NCBI RefSeq assembly: GCF_016811915.1
Contig: NZ_CP069127.1
Span: 960,001 to 1,024,000 of the forward strand
Source: Brevibacillus choshinensis
GTDB lineage: Bacteria; Bacillota; Bacilli; Brevibacillales; Brevibacillaceae
Direction of reading: 5' to 3'
DNA: 64,000 nt
Below the pieces are notes generated by a model that worked only from the letters and a program-made list of their open reading frames with translations, had not been told where the DNA came from and made no database searches. Made by a program: the position numbers and the translations under genes. Positions 42,268 to 50,210 of the stretch are shown piece after piece (within the stretch, counting starts at the first letter, position 1; every line of letters begins with the position of its first letter).

Positions 42268-43497
42268 TTGGGTAAGAAGTACGCACTGAAAGACGCAAGG
42301 ATCACACATATTTCCCTCGTCGATAAGGGCGCCAACGGAAAACCATTTGCCATCATCAAAGAAGAAGGCAAGGAGGCACTGCAAAAGGATATCCGAATTG
42401 CTAAAGCAGACAAAGCCAAGCAAATCGTTTACGGCCTTGTGTACGAGCCAGATGAAACGGACGCCCACGGCGATACCATGACTGCAGACGAAATCGAGAA
42501 GGCTGCCCACGGTTTCATGGAGCGCCAAAACACATACAACATCGATAAGCAGCATGATCTGGATGCCGACAAGGGGTATGTGGTGGAATCGTACATCGCT
42601 CCAGTCGACATGGATCTGGGCGATCAGGAGATTAAAAAGGGCTCCTGGGTAGCTGGCGTTAAGGTCACCGATGACGATACTTGGGAACAAATAGAAAAAG
42701 GCGAGATTACCGGCTTCTCCATGTGGGGAGTGGGGAAACGCGAGAAGATTGAGGAAGCCTCTTCAGAAGCCGACGATGAAACGGTGGAGAAGGGGCTTTT
42801 GCATACGATCGCCAAGGCACTGACTCGTATCGTCAAAGGTGACGTAAAAGACAAGTACGAGCGCAACAAGAAGAACAGCGACTTCTGGAACGCTTGGAGT
42901 GCCTTTGAATCCACGATCAAACGATATAACTGGCAAACGGATCGTTACGAATTCGAAAGCGATCCCGAAAAAGCGAAAGAAGCTATTCAGGAGTTTGCAG
43001 ACATCTTGCAGGACGTTCTTGGTGCCAAGGACATCGCTAAGGCGCTCGGAAAACCCCCTGAGCAGATAGCCAAGGCAGGCAAAAAGATTTCAGCTGCTCG
43101 CCTCGACAAATTGAAACAAGCCCATACCACCATTGCAGACCTTCTGGCTGAGGTGGAAGACAAGGAGGAAGATGACGTGAAAGCAGAGGACATCCAAAAA
43201 GCAGTAGAAGCGGCCATGTCGCCTATTACTAAACAATTGACCACCCTTCAATCTGAAGTAGCAGACCTGAAAAAGGCAGACGGAGGAGAGGCTCACGATG
43301 ACCAACAAACGGATCCAGCAAGCGCCACGTTGACAGACGCTCTTGCAAAAGCACTAGAACCCATTACCAAGCAGATGGAGACGCTGGGACAAGAAGTGCA
43401 GCTGATCAAAAATGCGCGTGGCTCTAGCCAGCAGCCGCCAGCTGGTGACCCGATTCAAAAAAATGAGGACGACAGTTCTTTTGATGGACTGTTGTAA
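42268..43497 (+). CDS. XkdF-like prohead protease/scaffold
   Basis: A 409-residue protein. The N-terminal half matches the XkdF group (THISLVDKGANGKPFAIIKE, QIVYGLVYEPDETDAHGD, YNIDKQHD, GEITGFSMWGVG), thought to be a prohead serine protease. The C-terminal half is charged and coiled, as in scaffolds. TTG start with a perfect AAAGGAGGTGA upstream. Directly precedes the capsid gene. Confidence 0.82.
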   Translation: MGKKYALKDARITHISLVDKGANGKPFAIIKEEGKEALQKDIRIAKADKAKQIVYGLVYEPDETDAHGDTMTADEIEKAAHGFMERQNTYNIDKQHDLDADKGYVVESYIAPVDMDLGDQEIKKGSWVAGVKVTDDDTWEQIEKGEITGFSMWGVGKREKIEEASSEADDETVEKGLLHTIAKALTRIVKGDVKDKYERNKKNSDFWNAWSAFESTIKRYNWQTDRYEFESDPEKAKEAIQEFADILQDVLGAKDIAKALGKPPEQIAKAGKKISAARLDKLKQAHTTIADLLAEVEDKEEDDVKAEDIQKAVEAAMSPITKQLTTLQSEVADLKKADGGEAHDDQQTDPASATLTDALAKALEPITKQMETLGQEVQLIKNARGSSQQPPAGDPIQKNEDDSSFDGLL

Positions 43498-43511
43498 GGA
43501 GGAATAAGGAC

Positions 43512-44447
43512 ATGAGAACAAACGGACAAATCATTAGCAAAGCAGCGACGACAACTGCGAGCGACTCTTCGGCTCTTAACTTCAAACAAGTCGAAAAGTT
43601 CATGGACATGGCGTATGATTCTACAGGTTTCCTTAAAGGAATCCGTCACGAAACCCGTACGTCCGCGCAAGGCACAATCGATAAGATAGGTGTAACGGGA
43701 CGAAACTTGCGTTCGAAAATGGAGGATACAGAAGCAACCAACACAAAGAAACCAACATTTCCACAAGTTCCTTACTCGGTTACTCCTGTTGTGCTGCCAT
43801 TTGAAATTACAGAGGAATTCATTCGCCAAACCCAGCGTGTTCGCGGGCAAAATGCTGAGGAGGTTATCCTTCGCCATATGACATTGAACTATGGCGATAA
43901 CATGCAGGATCTGGGCTTTAACGGTGACATTGCTACGTTGAATACTGATCCGGATTATGACTTCTTGAAGATCAATGACGGATGGTTGAAGCTGGCTCAG
44001 ACAACAGGCAACTACATCGATTGGGCAACCATTACTGCTGCTGAGAAAACAGGTATCCTTTTTGAGCTGGAACGTGCTATCCCGACTCGTCAACGCACAG
44101 GTGGAACGTTCAAATACTTCATGCATCCGAACACGTATTCCAAACGACTCCAGAAGCTGGCCGAAATGGATAACTCGGCTTCTGTACAGCTGCAGATTAC
44201 TGGCGGAGTGAAGAAGATTAACTCCTATGATGTGGAAGAGGTCGCACACATGCCTGAAGGAGCAATCTTGTTCACGTACCAGCCGAACTTTGTCATGGTA
44301 CACACTTATGCCATGCAGATCCGGAAGACTACGGAAGGTAAAGAAGCGATTTACGCTGACAAACGCTTCTACGCAATCCACTCCGACTTTGACCCGATCT
44401 TCGAGGAACCGGCAGCGGTAGCCTACGTTGAAGGGGTTGAGTTTTAA
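43512..44447 (+). CDS. Major capsid protein
   Basis: A 311-residue protein in capsid position with family-like segments (FLKGIRHETRTSAQGTIDKI, LPFEITEEFIRQTQRVRGQN, GTFKYFMHPNTYSKRLQKLA). Probably the HK97-fold shell protein, comparable to XkdG. AAGGAGGAATAAGG precedes the ATG, a strong site that fits high expression. Confidence 0.85.
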   Translation: MRTNGQIISKAATTTASDSSALNFKQVEKFMDMAYDSTGFLKGIRHETRTSAQGTIDKIGVTGRNLRSKMEDTEATNTKKPTFPQVPYSVTPVVLPFEITEEFIRQTQRVRGQNAEEVILRHMTLNYGDNMQDLGFNGDIATLNTDPDYDFLKINDGWLKLAQTTGNYIDWATITAAEKTGILFELERAIPTRQRTGGTFKYFMHPNTYSKRLQKLAEMDNSASVQLQITGGVKKINSYDVEEVAHMPEGAILFTYQPNFVMVHTYAMQIRKTTEGKEAIYADKRFYAIHSDFDPIFEEPAAVAYVEGVEF

Positions 44448-44686
44448 TGATCGTTAGATTCACGGGGGAAAATGCTTCTCTGCAAGCCTTTGGGTATCGT
44501 TTTGAGAAGGAGAAACCTGTTGAAGTGAAAGACGACAAAGTGCTGAAGAAGCTGAAAGAGCGCGGCGACTTCGAGGTAGTCGAGGAGAAAGCCGCCTCCC
44601 GTAAAAAAGGCGAGGGCACGATCACCACTAAACCAGAAGAGGGTGCAACCGATGCTGACGCCGGAGAAAGTAAAGCAGCAGAGTAG
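44447..44686 (+). CDS. Small head-associated protein
   Basis: 79 residues, MIVRFTGENASLQAFGYRFE onward, with a charged C-terminal tail; similar to YqbF-type proteins after the capsid gene. The ATG overlaps the capsid stop. Confidence 0.65.
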   Translation: MIVRFTGENASLQAFGYRFEKEKPVEVKDDKVLKKLKERGDFEVVEEKAASRKKGEGTITTKPEEGATDADAGESKAAE

Positions 44687-45032
44687 TACGCGGGCCGTTC
44701 AGGATATGACTCCTGAGCGGCTTTCCTATCTCATAAGCGAGGCCAAGATTCGGATTGAACTATTCACTTCTCGCCAGTTTGTGGAGGACGATAGTCGTCT
44801 TGAAGTGGCACACTTCCGTCTGGTTGAGGCAATGGCTTTGACAGACAATGACGAGACGCTCGGAGCGGAGGCGCGCGGCATAACTACCGAATCCGATCAG
44901 GGATACTCATGGTCCGTTGAAAGGGCGAGCGTCACCACAGGCAGTGCACTGGTGGATTCCCTGCTGCGGCAGTGGATGGCTTTCACAGCAGAGGCGAGTG
45001 ACGGCGGTAACGTCAAGGCGATACTCCTATGA
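44652..45032 (+). CDS. Head-tail connector (YqbG-like)
   Basis: 126 residues, TPERLSYLISEAKIRIELFT and DSLLRQWMAFTAEASDGGNV. Helical, in the position of gp6/YqbG-type adaptor proteins. Overlaps the previous gene by 35 bases; GGGTG precedes the ATG at 44652. Confidence 0.68.
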   Translation: MLTPEKVKQQSSTRAVQDMTPERLSYLISEAKIRIELFTSRQFVEDDSRLEVAHFRLVEAMALTDNDETLGAEARGITTESDQGYSWSVERASVTTGSALVDSLLRQWMAFTAEASDGGNVKAILL

Positions 45033-45355
45033 ACCACCGCATGAATGATCTGATCGTTCTGAAACGGACGGAAACGGGGCAAGATGGGCGAAATAGAATC
45101 AACCCTGTGGAATTACCCCCCCGAACCGTAAGGGGCTGTATACGCGGCGTGGAATCGGCGTGGCAACGCCCGGCGAATGCTGACCCGGTGACGTGGGAGT
45201 ACAAAGCCACACTCGGTTTTCTACTAAGGGAGGATGTCCGAAAGGATGACGTTTTGGAAATGCCGGGGCATGGTGAGTTTGTGGTCGTTAACGTTACGCC
45301 TGGCCGCCGCCTCTTATCCGTGATCGCCCTTCAGGAGAAACGAGGTGCCGAGTAG
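45029..45355 (+). CDS. Head-tail joining protein (YqbH/XkdH-like)
   Basis: 108 residues, mainly beta (MNDLIVLKRTETGQDGRNRI, GHGEFVVVNVTPGRRLLSVI). Resembles phage head closure proteins by position and pattern. Overlaps the previous gene by four bases. Confidence 0.68.
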   Translation: MNHRMNDLIVLKRTETGQDGRNRINPVELPPRTVRGCIRGVESAWQRPANADPVTWEYKATLGFLLREDVRKDDVLEMPGHGEFVVVNVTPGRRLLSVIALQEKRGAE

Positions 45356-45837
45356 TGGACTTCCGTGAATTCCAAAAGCGGATGGAAAAACTCAACCGGA
45401 ACATGCCCCAGGCACTCGAGCGCATCTTGTATCTGCTTGGGGAAGAGTTGATGAATCATGTCATCGAGGAACTCGGCAGCCAAGACCTGATTGATACCGG
45501 TACGCTCTGGAACTCGTTCTCTCAAGGAGATCCCAACAACGTCTGGGAGTTCGATGCCGACCGCAATTCCCTTACGCTTGAGGTCGGTTCTAATCTGACC
45601 TATGCCGAGTATCTGAATGAGGGATACACGATCGACAAGCCCTATTTTGTTCCCGGCTATTGGAACGGAGTAGGGAAGTTCATATACGACCGAGAGGCAA
45701 AAGGCGGCTTCATGGTTCGCCCGCGTAGCTTCATTGGCCGCAAGTATTTCGATATCGCCTTGAAAGATTTCCAAGGCGGCATGCAGGCCCTGCTGGAGAA
45801 ATTGCTGCAGGCTGAGCTTGAAAGGATGGTGAGGTAA
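45355..45837 (+). CDS. HK97 gp10-like tail completion protein
   Basis: 160 residues: LLGEELMNHVIEELGSQDLI then DTGTLWNSFSQGD and SNLTYAEYLNEGYTIDKPYF, and later GGFMVRPRSFIGRKYFD. This pattern (RGTGDLKRS-like followed by YAxxxxxGT) fits gp10/XkdI. The GTG overlaps the previous stop. Confidence 0.75.
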   Translation: MDFREFQKRMEKLNRNMPQALERILYLLGEELMNHVIEELGSQDLIDTGTLWNSFSQGDPNNVWEFDADRNSLTLEVGSNLTYAEYLNEGYTIDKPYFVPGYWNGVGKFIYDREAKGGFMVRPRSFIGRKYFDIALKDFQGGMQALLEKLLQAELERMVR

Positions 45838-46299
45838 ATGAATCGGGAATTATCCTGCTTGATTGATCTGATAAACGAGGCGTACCCGGATCTCGCCATC
45901 CTGGACAGCTTGGACGTATGGTTATCCGGGAATTTTAAGCCGCCTCTTGCTTTCATCCAAACCCAAGATGTAACCGAAAGAGGCAACACTCTGTCGTCGT
46001 ACAAAATCATCTCCGACGCTGGAATCGTGTTGCATCATTGCAAAAAGAAGATCGGCGGCCAAGAAGTATATGAGCCGATAACCACTGAGCCATTGCGGCA
46101 GCTACTCCGGAGAGAAAAGTACAGCTTCCGCGGAAAAACAGATGGGCTGTTTATCAACATCGACAACACGACGCTGCGGGTCCGGTCGGATAAGAAAGAT
46201 CGTACGGAAATCACCTTCCGGTTTGAATATCTGGTTGCCATACCAAAGGCTCCGGTAGAGAAGATCAACACATTTGAGTTTGAAGAGGAGTGGTCCTAG
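45838..46299 (+). CDS. XkdJ-like tail protein
   Basis: 153 residues, LIDLINEAYPDLAILDSLDV and then KYSFRGKTDGLFINIDN. Position between gp10 and the YkzM/sheath genes matches XkdJ (tail terminator-like). Starts directly after GGTGAGGTAA. Confidence 0.7.
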   Translation: MNRELSCLIDLINEAYPDLAILDSLDVWLSGNFKPPLAFIQTQDVTERGNTLSSYKIISDAGIVLHHCKKKIGGQEVYEPITTEPLRQLLRREKYSFRGKTDGLFINIDNTTLRVRSDKKDRTEITFRFEYLVAIPKAPVEKINTFEFEEEWS

Positions 46300-46490
46300 T
46301 GGCACGCAAAGACCCACAAGTAGATCCCGCTGATCTGAAACGGACCAGAAGGGATTGGATCGAGAGCGCAGCTTACTTGAAAGCCGAGAGGTTTGAAGTG
46401 GCAGGCGCTCTTTTTGATTGCAAAGAAAACGAATTGGTAGCCGAGAGCGAGGTTAAAAAGCGGCTGGCCAACTATAAAGGCGGTGTATAA
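46299..46490 (+). CDS. YqzN/YkzM-like small tail protein
   Basis: 63 residues with ERFEVAGALFDCKENELVAE and EVKKRLANYKGGV. The order just before the sheath gene and the GALF...EVKKRLxxYxGGV pattern fit the YqzN/YkzM family. GTG start over the previous stop with GAGGAG 10 bases before. Confidence 0.75.
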   Translation: MARKDPQVDPADLKRTRRDWIESAAYLKAERFEVAGALFDCKENELVAESEVKKRLANYKGGV

Positions 46491-46493
46491 CGT

Positions 46494-47834
46494 ATGTCCA
46501 TTAATCGCGAACGTCCTGGCGTGACCGTTGAGCTGATCGCGAAAGCGCAGGAACGTGTTGAACCAAAGAGCGGTGTGGTACTCGTCCCGTATCAGTCTGA
46601 ATGGGGAAGTCCGAACACAGCTATAAAAATGGCTGGATACGAAGAGCGTTATAAAGAGACGCTCGCACTCGTTGACACCGTCGAGCTGGCTGCTGCAGGC
46701 GGAGCTACTGTCCTCGGCTACCGTGTCACCAATGGGAACGAGGTTAGCGCCAAGTATGTGCAGGCAAATGCGATCGAGATTGCAGCCCTTTATCCGGGTA
46801 CATACGGGAATAATCTCCGTGTGACGATCGCAGCATCCTCGGCAGAGCCCGGTAAAAAGGAGCTGCAGGTTAAAGACGAAACGGGAGTCCTTGAAAAGTT
46901 CTCGTTTGCAGATGCTGACGAGCTGGTGAAGAAGACGGTGCTGTCCAACTATGTGCGTGCCAAGAAGTTGGGAACTGATGCAGTGACCGACGCTACTGAT
47001 GCTCAGTTTACTGGCGGCATGACCGGAACTGCGCCCCTGACGTCAGCCGATTTTACGAAAATCTTCAATGCTGTTTCGGGATCGGACTTTGACACGCTGT
47101 ACCTGCCTTCTGATGACGCAGCAGTCCAAGCAGCCGCGAAGCAATTCATCGCGGATCGCCGCACGCTGTCGAAGAAATTGAGCACGCTGGTCATTGGCGG
47201 GAAAGAAGCCGACGACCTGGATATGACGAAGCATACGGAGCGTTCTGTCTCCATGAACGCACGCTATGTCGTGAATAGCGCGATCGCAGGCGAACACAAC
47301 AACGGCAAGACCTACAACAGTGTGCAGTGGGCCGCTTGGGTGGCGGGCATGATTGCAGCAACGCCAGCTGATCAATCCCTGACGGCGATCGTGGTCCCAC
47401 TAAAAAGGGCAGCAAAGGACTGGGGGCATACCGAGATCCTGAACGCGCTCAGTACCGGTACGCTGATTGCTACTCGCGACGGTGATGTGTACATCATCGA
47501 GAGTGCCGTCAACACCCTGTCTACGATCGGGCCGAATGAGCGGGAGGACTACGGAAAAATCCGCGTCAGCATGACCATTGACCAAATCATGAACGACTTG
47601 ATGGCAGCAGGGAAGAAATACAAAGGCAAGCTAGACAACAACGATCTTGGGGGAGCTGTCTTTGTCGGTGCGGTAAAAGCATACCTGATTGTCCGGGAGC
47701 AACAAGGAGCCATTGATACCGGATGGACCTTTACCGACAAGAAAAACGGGGTAGGCGACCGCCGGGGCTTCCTTCTTTCGGCCAAGCCATTGGATGCCAT
47801 TGAGAACTTTGATGTGGATTGGGAGGTGCTATAG
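46494..47834 (+). CDS. xkdK: Phage tail sheath protein
   Basis: A 446-residue contractile sheath protein: RPGVTVELIAKAQERVEPKS, ALYPGTYGNNLRVTIAAS, AAWVAGMIAATPADQSLT and a C-terminal QGAIDTGWTFTDKKNGVGD. Presence of a sheath makes this a myovirus-type phage. Followed after three bases by the tube gene. Confidence 0.93.
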   Translation: MSINRERPGVTVELIAKAQERVEPKSGVVLVPYQSEWGSPNTAIKMAGYEERYKETLALVDTVELAAAGGATVLGYRVTNGNEVSAKYVQANAIEIAALYPGTYGNNLRVTIAASSAEPGKKELQVKDETGVLEKFSFADADELVKKTVLSNYVRAKKLGTDAVTDATDAQFTGGMTGTAPLTSADFTKIFNAVSGSDFDTLYLPSDDAAVQAAAKQFIADRRTLSKKLSTLVIGGKEADDLDMTKHTERSVSMNARYVVNSAIAGEHNNGKTYNSVQWAAWVAGMIAATPADQSLTAIVVPLKRAAKDWGHTEILNALSTGTLIATRDGDVYIIESAVNTLSTIGPNEREDYGKIRVSMTIDQIMNDLMAAGKKYKGKLDNNDLGGAVFVGAVKAYLIVREQQGAIDTGWTFTDKKNGVGDRRGFLLSAKPLDAIENFDVDWEVL

Positions 47835-47837
47835 ACC

Positions 47838-48287
47838 ATGGCGCAACGTGACTTACTCCTAAAGAATGCCCAAGCCTATAACGAAGACGGGGACCCGTTT
47901 CAAGGGTTGATGGAAGGCAAGGCCGTACAAAAATTTACGTACCTCGAGGTTCCCCGGCTGCAAAAGGGGACACGAAAGGTGATCGATGAGACGTACATCG
48001 AAGTCACCCTGACCATGTCATCTATTGATGCGGATCTGAAATACTTTGCGCTCGAGCAACTGGTAAGAGGAAAGACTCCGATCATCCCCTTCATCATTTG
48101 CGAGGCCGTTGATAAAGAAACGGGGAATGTAGAGCGGCTGCGTATCTCGGAAATTTCCTTGGATCCGGAAGAGCTGACCCTGTGGGAAGCCAAAGCGGAA
48201 GGGAACGACCGGGCAACGTATGTCATTACCGGCCGCAGTAATTTGGAACCAGACTTCTTGGAAAAACTGCCTGAATACGACGAATAG
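47838..48287 (+). CDS. xkdM: Phage tail tube protein
   Basis: 149 residues, XkdM-like: FTYLEVPRLQKGTRKVIDET, LEQLVRGKTPIIPFII and EISLDPEELTLWEAKAEGND. Forms the inner tube inside the sheath. Directly downstream of the sheath gene. Confidence 0.85.
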   Translation: MAQRDLLLKNAQAYNEDGDPFQGLMEGKAVQKFTYLEVPRLQKGTRKVIDETYIEVTLTMSSIDADLKYFALEQLVRGKTPIIPFIICEAVDKETGNVERLRISEISLDPEELTLWEAKAEGNDRATYVITGRSNLEPDFLEKLPEYDE

Positions 48288-48298
48288 GGGGAACGAAC

Positions 48299-48760
48299 AT
48301 GAGTAAACTGGAGAAATACCTTACGAAAGCACAGGAGCCGGTGCAACGTCAGACTGGCTCTGTAACCATCGATGGGGACGCGTGGAAAGTACGAGAATTG
48401 ACTTTCTCCGAAAGTCGTCAGGCATTCAAGCTGGCTGAGGATGGGAATGGGAGATTTGACACATTCCGCTACAACGACATCCGGATTGTGAAGTCGACGG
48501 AACACGACTTTCCTTGGAATAACATTGAGCTGCTGAAGGCGTACAAGGCGAAAGACAAGTACGATTTGCCTGTGAAGTTATTTGAGCATAACCAAGCAGG
48601 CTACCAGGCACTGCTGGACAAGGTGAATGAAGTGAATGCCAAGGTGAAAACAGAGCAGGAGGTCGTAGAGGACCTAAAAAACTCATCCGAACCGACGGAG
48701 AATCCAGTCACCTCTGTCGGGCATTCCTCAACGGACGAGGACGCCCAGCAGACCTCGTAG
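48299..48760 (+). CDS. xkdN: Tail assembly chaperone, short form
   Basis: 153 residues in the zero frame. The N-terminus EKYLTKAQEPVQRQTGSVTI then VRELTFSESRQAFKLAED is of the XkdN type. It helps tube subunits assemble on the tape measure protein. A canonical -1 slippery heptamer lies at codons 126-128 (48676-48682), so a fraction of ribosomes should make a longer form. GGGGGAAC precedes the ATG. Confidence 0.85.
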   Translation: MSKLEKYLTKAQEPVQRQTGSVTIDGDAWKVRELTFSESRQAFKLAEDGNGRFDTFRYNDIRIVKSTEHDFPWNNIELLKAYKAKDKYDLPVKLFEHNQAGYQALLDKVNEVNAKVKTEQEVVEDLKNSSEPTENPVTSVGHSSTDEDAQQTS

Positions 48761-48849
48761 AGTACGAGGTGGACTTATATATGCAGAAGTTGTTTATCAT
48801 GGCGTGCCAAGCTGTGGAAGCAGAGGAGATGGAGAAGGCAAAAGGGTAG
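48299..48849 (+). CDS. Tail assembly chaperone, -1 frameshift form
   Basis: Ribosomes slipping -1 at A-AAA-AAC (48676-48682) leave the zero frame after Asn128. They then read 55 further codons (LIRTDGESSHLCRAFLNGRG onward) to TAG at 48847-48849, giving 183 residues. The extension ends VDLYMQKLFIMACQAVEAEE, the helical tail typical of long-form chaperones. Conserved frameshifts at this position are known in most long-tailed phages (lambda gpG-T type). Confidence 0.75.
48676..48682 (+). promoter_or_regulatory. Programmed -1 frameshift slippery site
   Basis: A-AAA-AAC in the correct phase (CTA AAA AAC in the zero frame). Downstream GC-rich sequence may help; no clear pseudoknot was worked out. 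Confidence 0.75.
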
Positions 48850-48857
48850 CCTTCTCC
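48831..48857 (+). other. Hairpin at the end of the chaperone extension
   Basis: GGAGAAGG (48831-48838) pairs with CCTTCTCC (48850-48857). The same arms recur at 49334-49352. Confidence 0.6.
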
Positions 48858-48882
48858 TAACTTTATAAGGAGGATTAATACT

Positions 48883-49029
48883 GTGGAACCGAAGTTCGTC
48901 TTTAACTACAGCCTTATCGAGTTTCCAGACTGGCTACTTCCCTTCAAGGATGAAATGGGAGAAAAAATGGCCGAAGCTTGCGGCAAAATTCATGCTGAGT
49001 ACCTACAAAAAGCTCAGAAATCATCATAA
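48883..49029 (+). CDS. Small tail protein (48 aa)
   Basis: 48 residues, FVFNYSLIEFPDWLLPFKDE and a helical end. AAGGAGG stands 9 bases before the GTG. Position between chaperone and tape measure suggests a tail-related role; unrecognised. Its end overlaps the leftward gene by 16 bases. Confidence 0.55.
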   Translation: MEPKFVFNYSLIEFPDWLLPFKDEMGEKMAEACGKIHAEYLQKAQKSS

Positions 49030-49277
49030 AATACTGATTTTGGTAGACCGCATTTGCTGCACGCTTCGGTATTTATTTGATGAAACCCACCTGGGAAACC
49101 GACTGATGCTGCCTCAGGGCATGAAAGAACTAGAGAAGCAATCGTATCTGTGCGGTTGTTTGGGTCTTGGATACCTGAAGAAGTTCCGGCTATTTTCCAA
49201 CCAGCATTGAGTAATTCTGATTGAAGTTGGGCTTTTTGCTCATCACTTAATTTTCTGATATGAAGTGTATGGTCCAT
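49014..49277 (-). CDS. Leftward small cargo protein (87 aa)
   Basis: 87 residues, MDHTLHIRKLSDEQKAQLQS then ELLNAGWKIAGTSSGIQDPN, ending with CSKCG. AGGTGAG lies 5 bases before the ATG at 49277. It reads against the tail operon, so it is probably a moron. Function unknown. Confidence 0.5.
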   Translation of the reverse strand: MDHTLHIRKLSDEQKAQLQSELLNAGWKIAGTSSGIQDPNNRTDTIASLVLSCPEAASVGFPGGFHQINTEACSKCGLPKSVFYDDF

Positions 49278-49333
49278 TTGGCTCACCTACTTCCAATTGT
49301 TACCATTCAACACAGAGGAAGGAGAATCCTATC

Positions 49334-49357
49334 GGAGAAGGATGCCTTCTCCCTTTT
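49334..49357 (+). terminator. Hairpin/terminator before cargo gene
   Basis: GGAGAAGG-ATG-CCTTCTCC followed by CTTTTCCC: a strong 8-bp stem with a short T-run, facing rightward. Confidence 0.5.
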
Positions 49358-49466
49358 CCCGAGCGAGTGAAGGTTGGGGAAGAGTCGAATCTTGTCGTTT
49401 GTTCCCGATTTGTTTGCACTGACTCAAAAAGTGAGGTGAGGTAGAATGTAGGCGGGAGGGGAAACA

Positions 49467-50162
49467 ATGCCGAAATTTTTATATTGGACGTTAAATGTAG
49501 GACTAATATTGTTAATAATTACAGCGATTATAGGGGTTTTTAAACCAAGTTTGATGAATAGGCCAGGACAAAAACCCAAGTCTCGAACATCAATGATCAT
49601 AAGCACAATTGTTTTAATCGCCATTTACACCGGGCTATCTGGAGCATATTCAGGTAGAGAGGAGTCTGTAAATACAGTACCAGCACCTGTTATTTCGGAG
49701 GCTGAAAAAGCGAGATTTAACGAATATGCCCATGATATAAAAGGAGGGCCATTCGTAAAGAGCGCCGAGATAATCGGAAATGAAGCCAAAGTTATATACT
49801 TTTCTGATACAGAATTTGAAGATTACAAGAATGCCAACCCCAAGAGTGTTGTAACGAAAGAAGAAATGCTTGGGTATTGGACATCAGGAGATGCCATAAA
49901 TAAAAATCTAATGAGTGAACCAGTAAGGCTTTTGAGGGAATTCCCGGATTTGTCAAAAGTAAGTATGGGATTAGCCCTTCAAGGAAAAACGTACTCGGTG
50001 GAAATGACTCGCAAAACAGTAACAGACTATTTTGGAATCGATCTGAACGAGTTGAATGCTGATAGAAGCTTTGAACTTTGGAGCAAAAAGTTTGTTGATC
50101 CGTTTGTATATACGAAGGAAGAACGTCAAAAGTTTGCTAGCAAGTTTATAAAAGTTCAATGA
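49467..50162 (+). CDS. Membrane-anchored extracytoplasmic cargo protein
   Basis: 231 residues with two membrane segments (about 5-25 and 44-62) and an outside C-terminal domain (KSAEIIGNEAKVIYFSDTEF, later TVTDYFGIDLNELNADRS). AT-rich unlike the surrounding tail genes, with its own ribosome site (GGGAGGGGAAAC) and terminator, which marks it as a moron between chaperone and tape measure. Function unknown. Confidence 0.6.
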   Translation: MPKFLYWTLNVGLILLIITAIIGVFKPSLMNRPGQKPKSRTSMIISTIVLIAIYTGLSGAYSGREESVNTVPAPVISEAEKARFNEYAHDIKGGPFVKSAEIIGNEAKVIYFSDTEFEDYKNANPKSVVTKEEMLGYWTSGDAINKNLMSEPVRLLREFPDLSKVSMGLALQGKTYSVEMTRKTVTDYFGIDLNELNADRSFELWSKKFVDPFVYTKEERQKFASKFIKVQ

Positions 50163-50167
50163 ATCTC

Positions 50168-50197
50168 GGCGCCCTTTATGGGTGCCATTTATTTTTT
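50168..50197 (+). terminator. Terminator after the cargo gene
   Basis: GGCGCCC (50168-50174) pairs with GGGTGCC (50180-50186) with one G-U, then ATTTATTTTTT. Confidence 0.75.
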
Positions 50198-50210
50198 AAG
50201 GGGGGAAATT

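Noticed and set aside
48950-49210. 86-codon rightward ORF
   Set aside because: Shadow of the small tail gene and of the leftward 87-residue gene, without a ribosome site.
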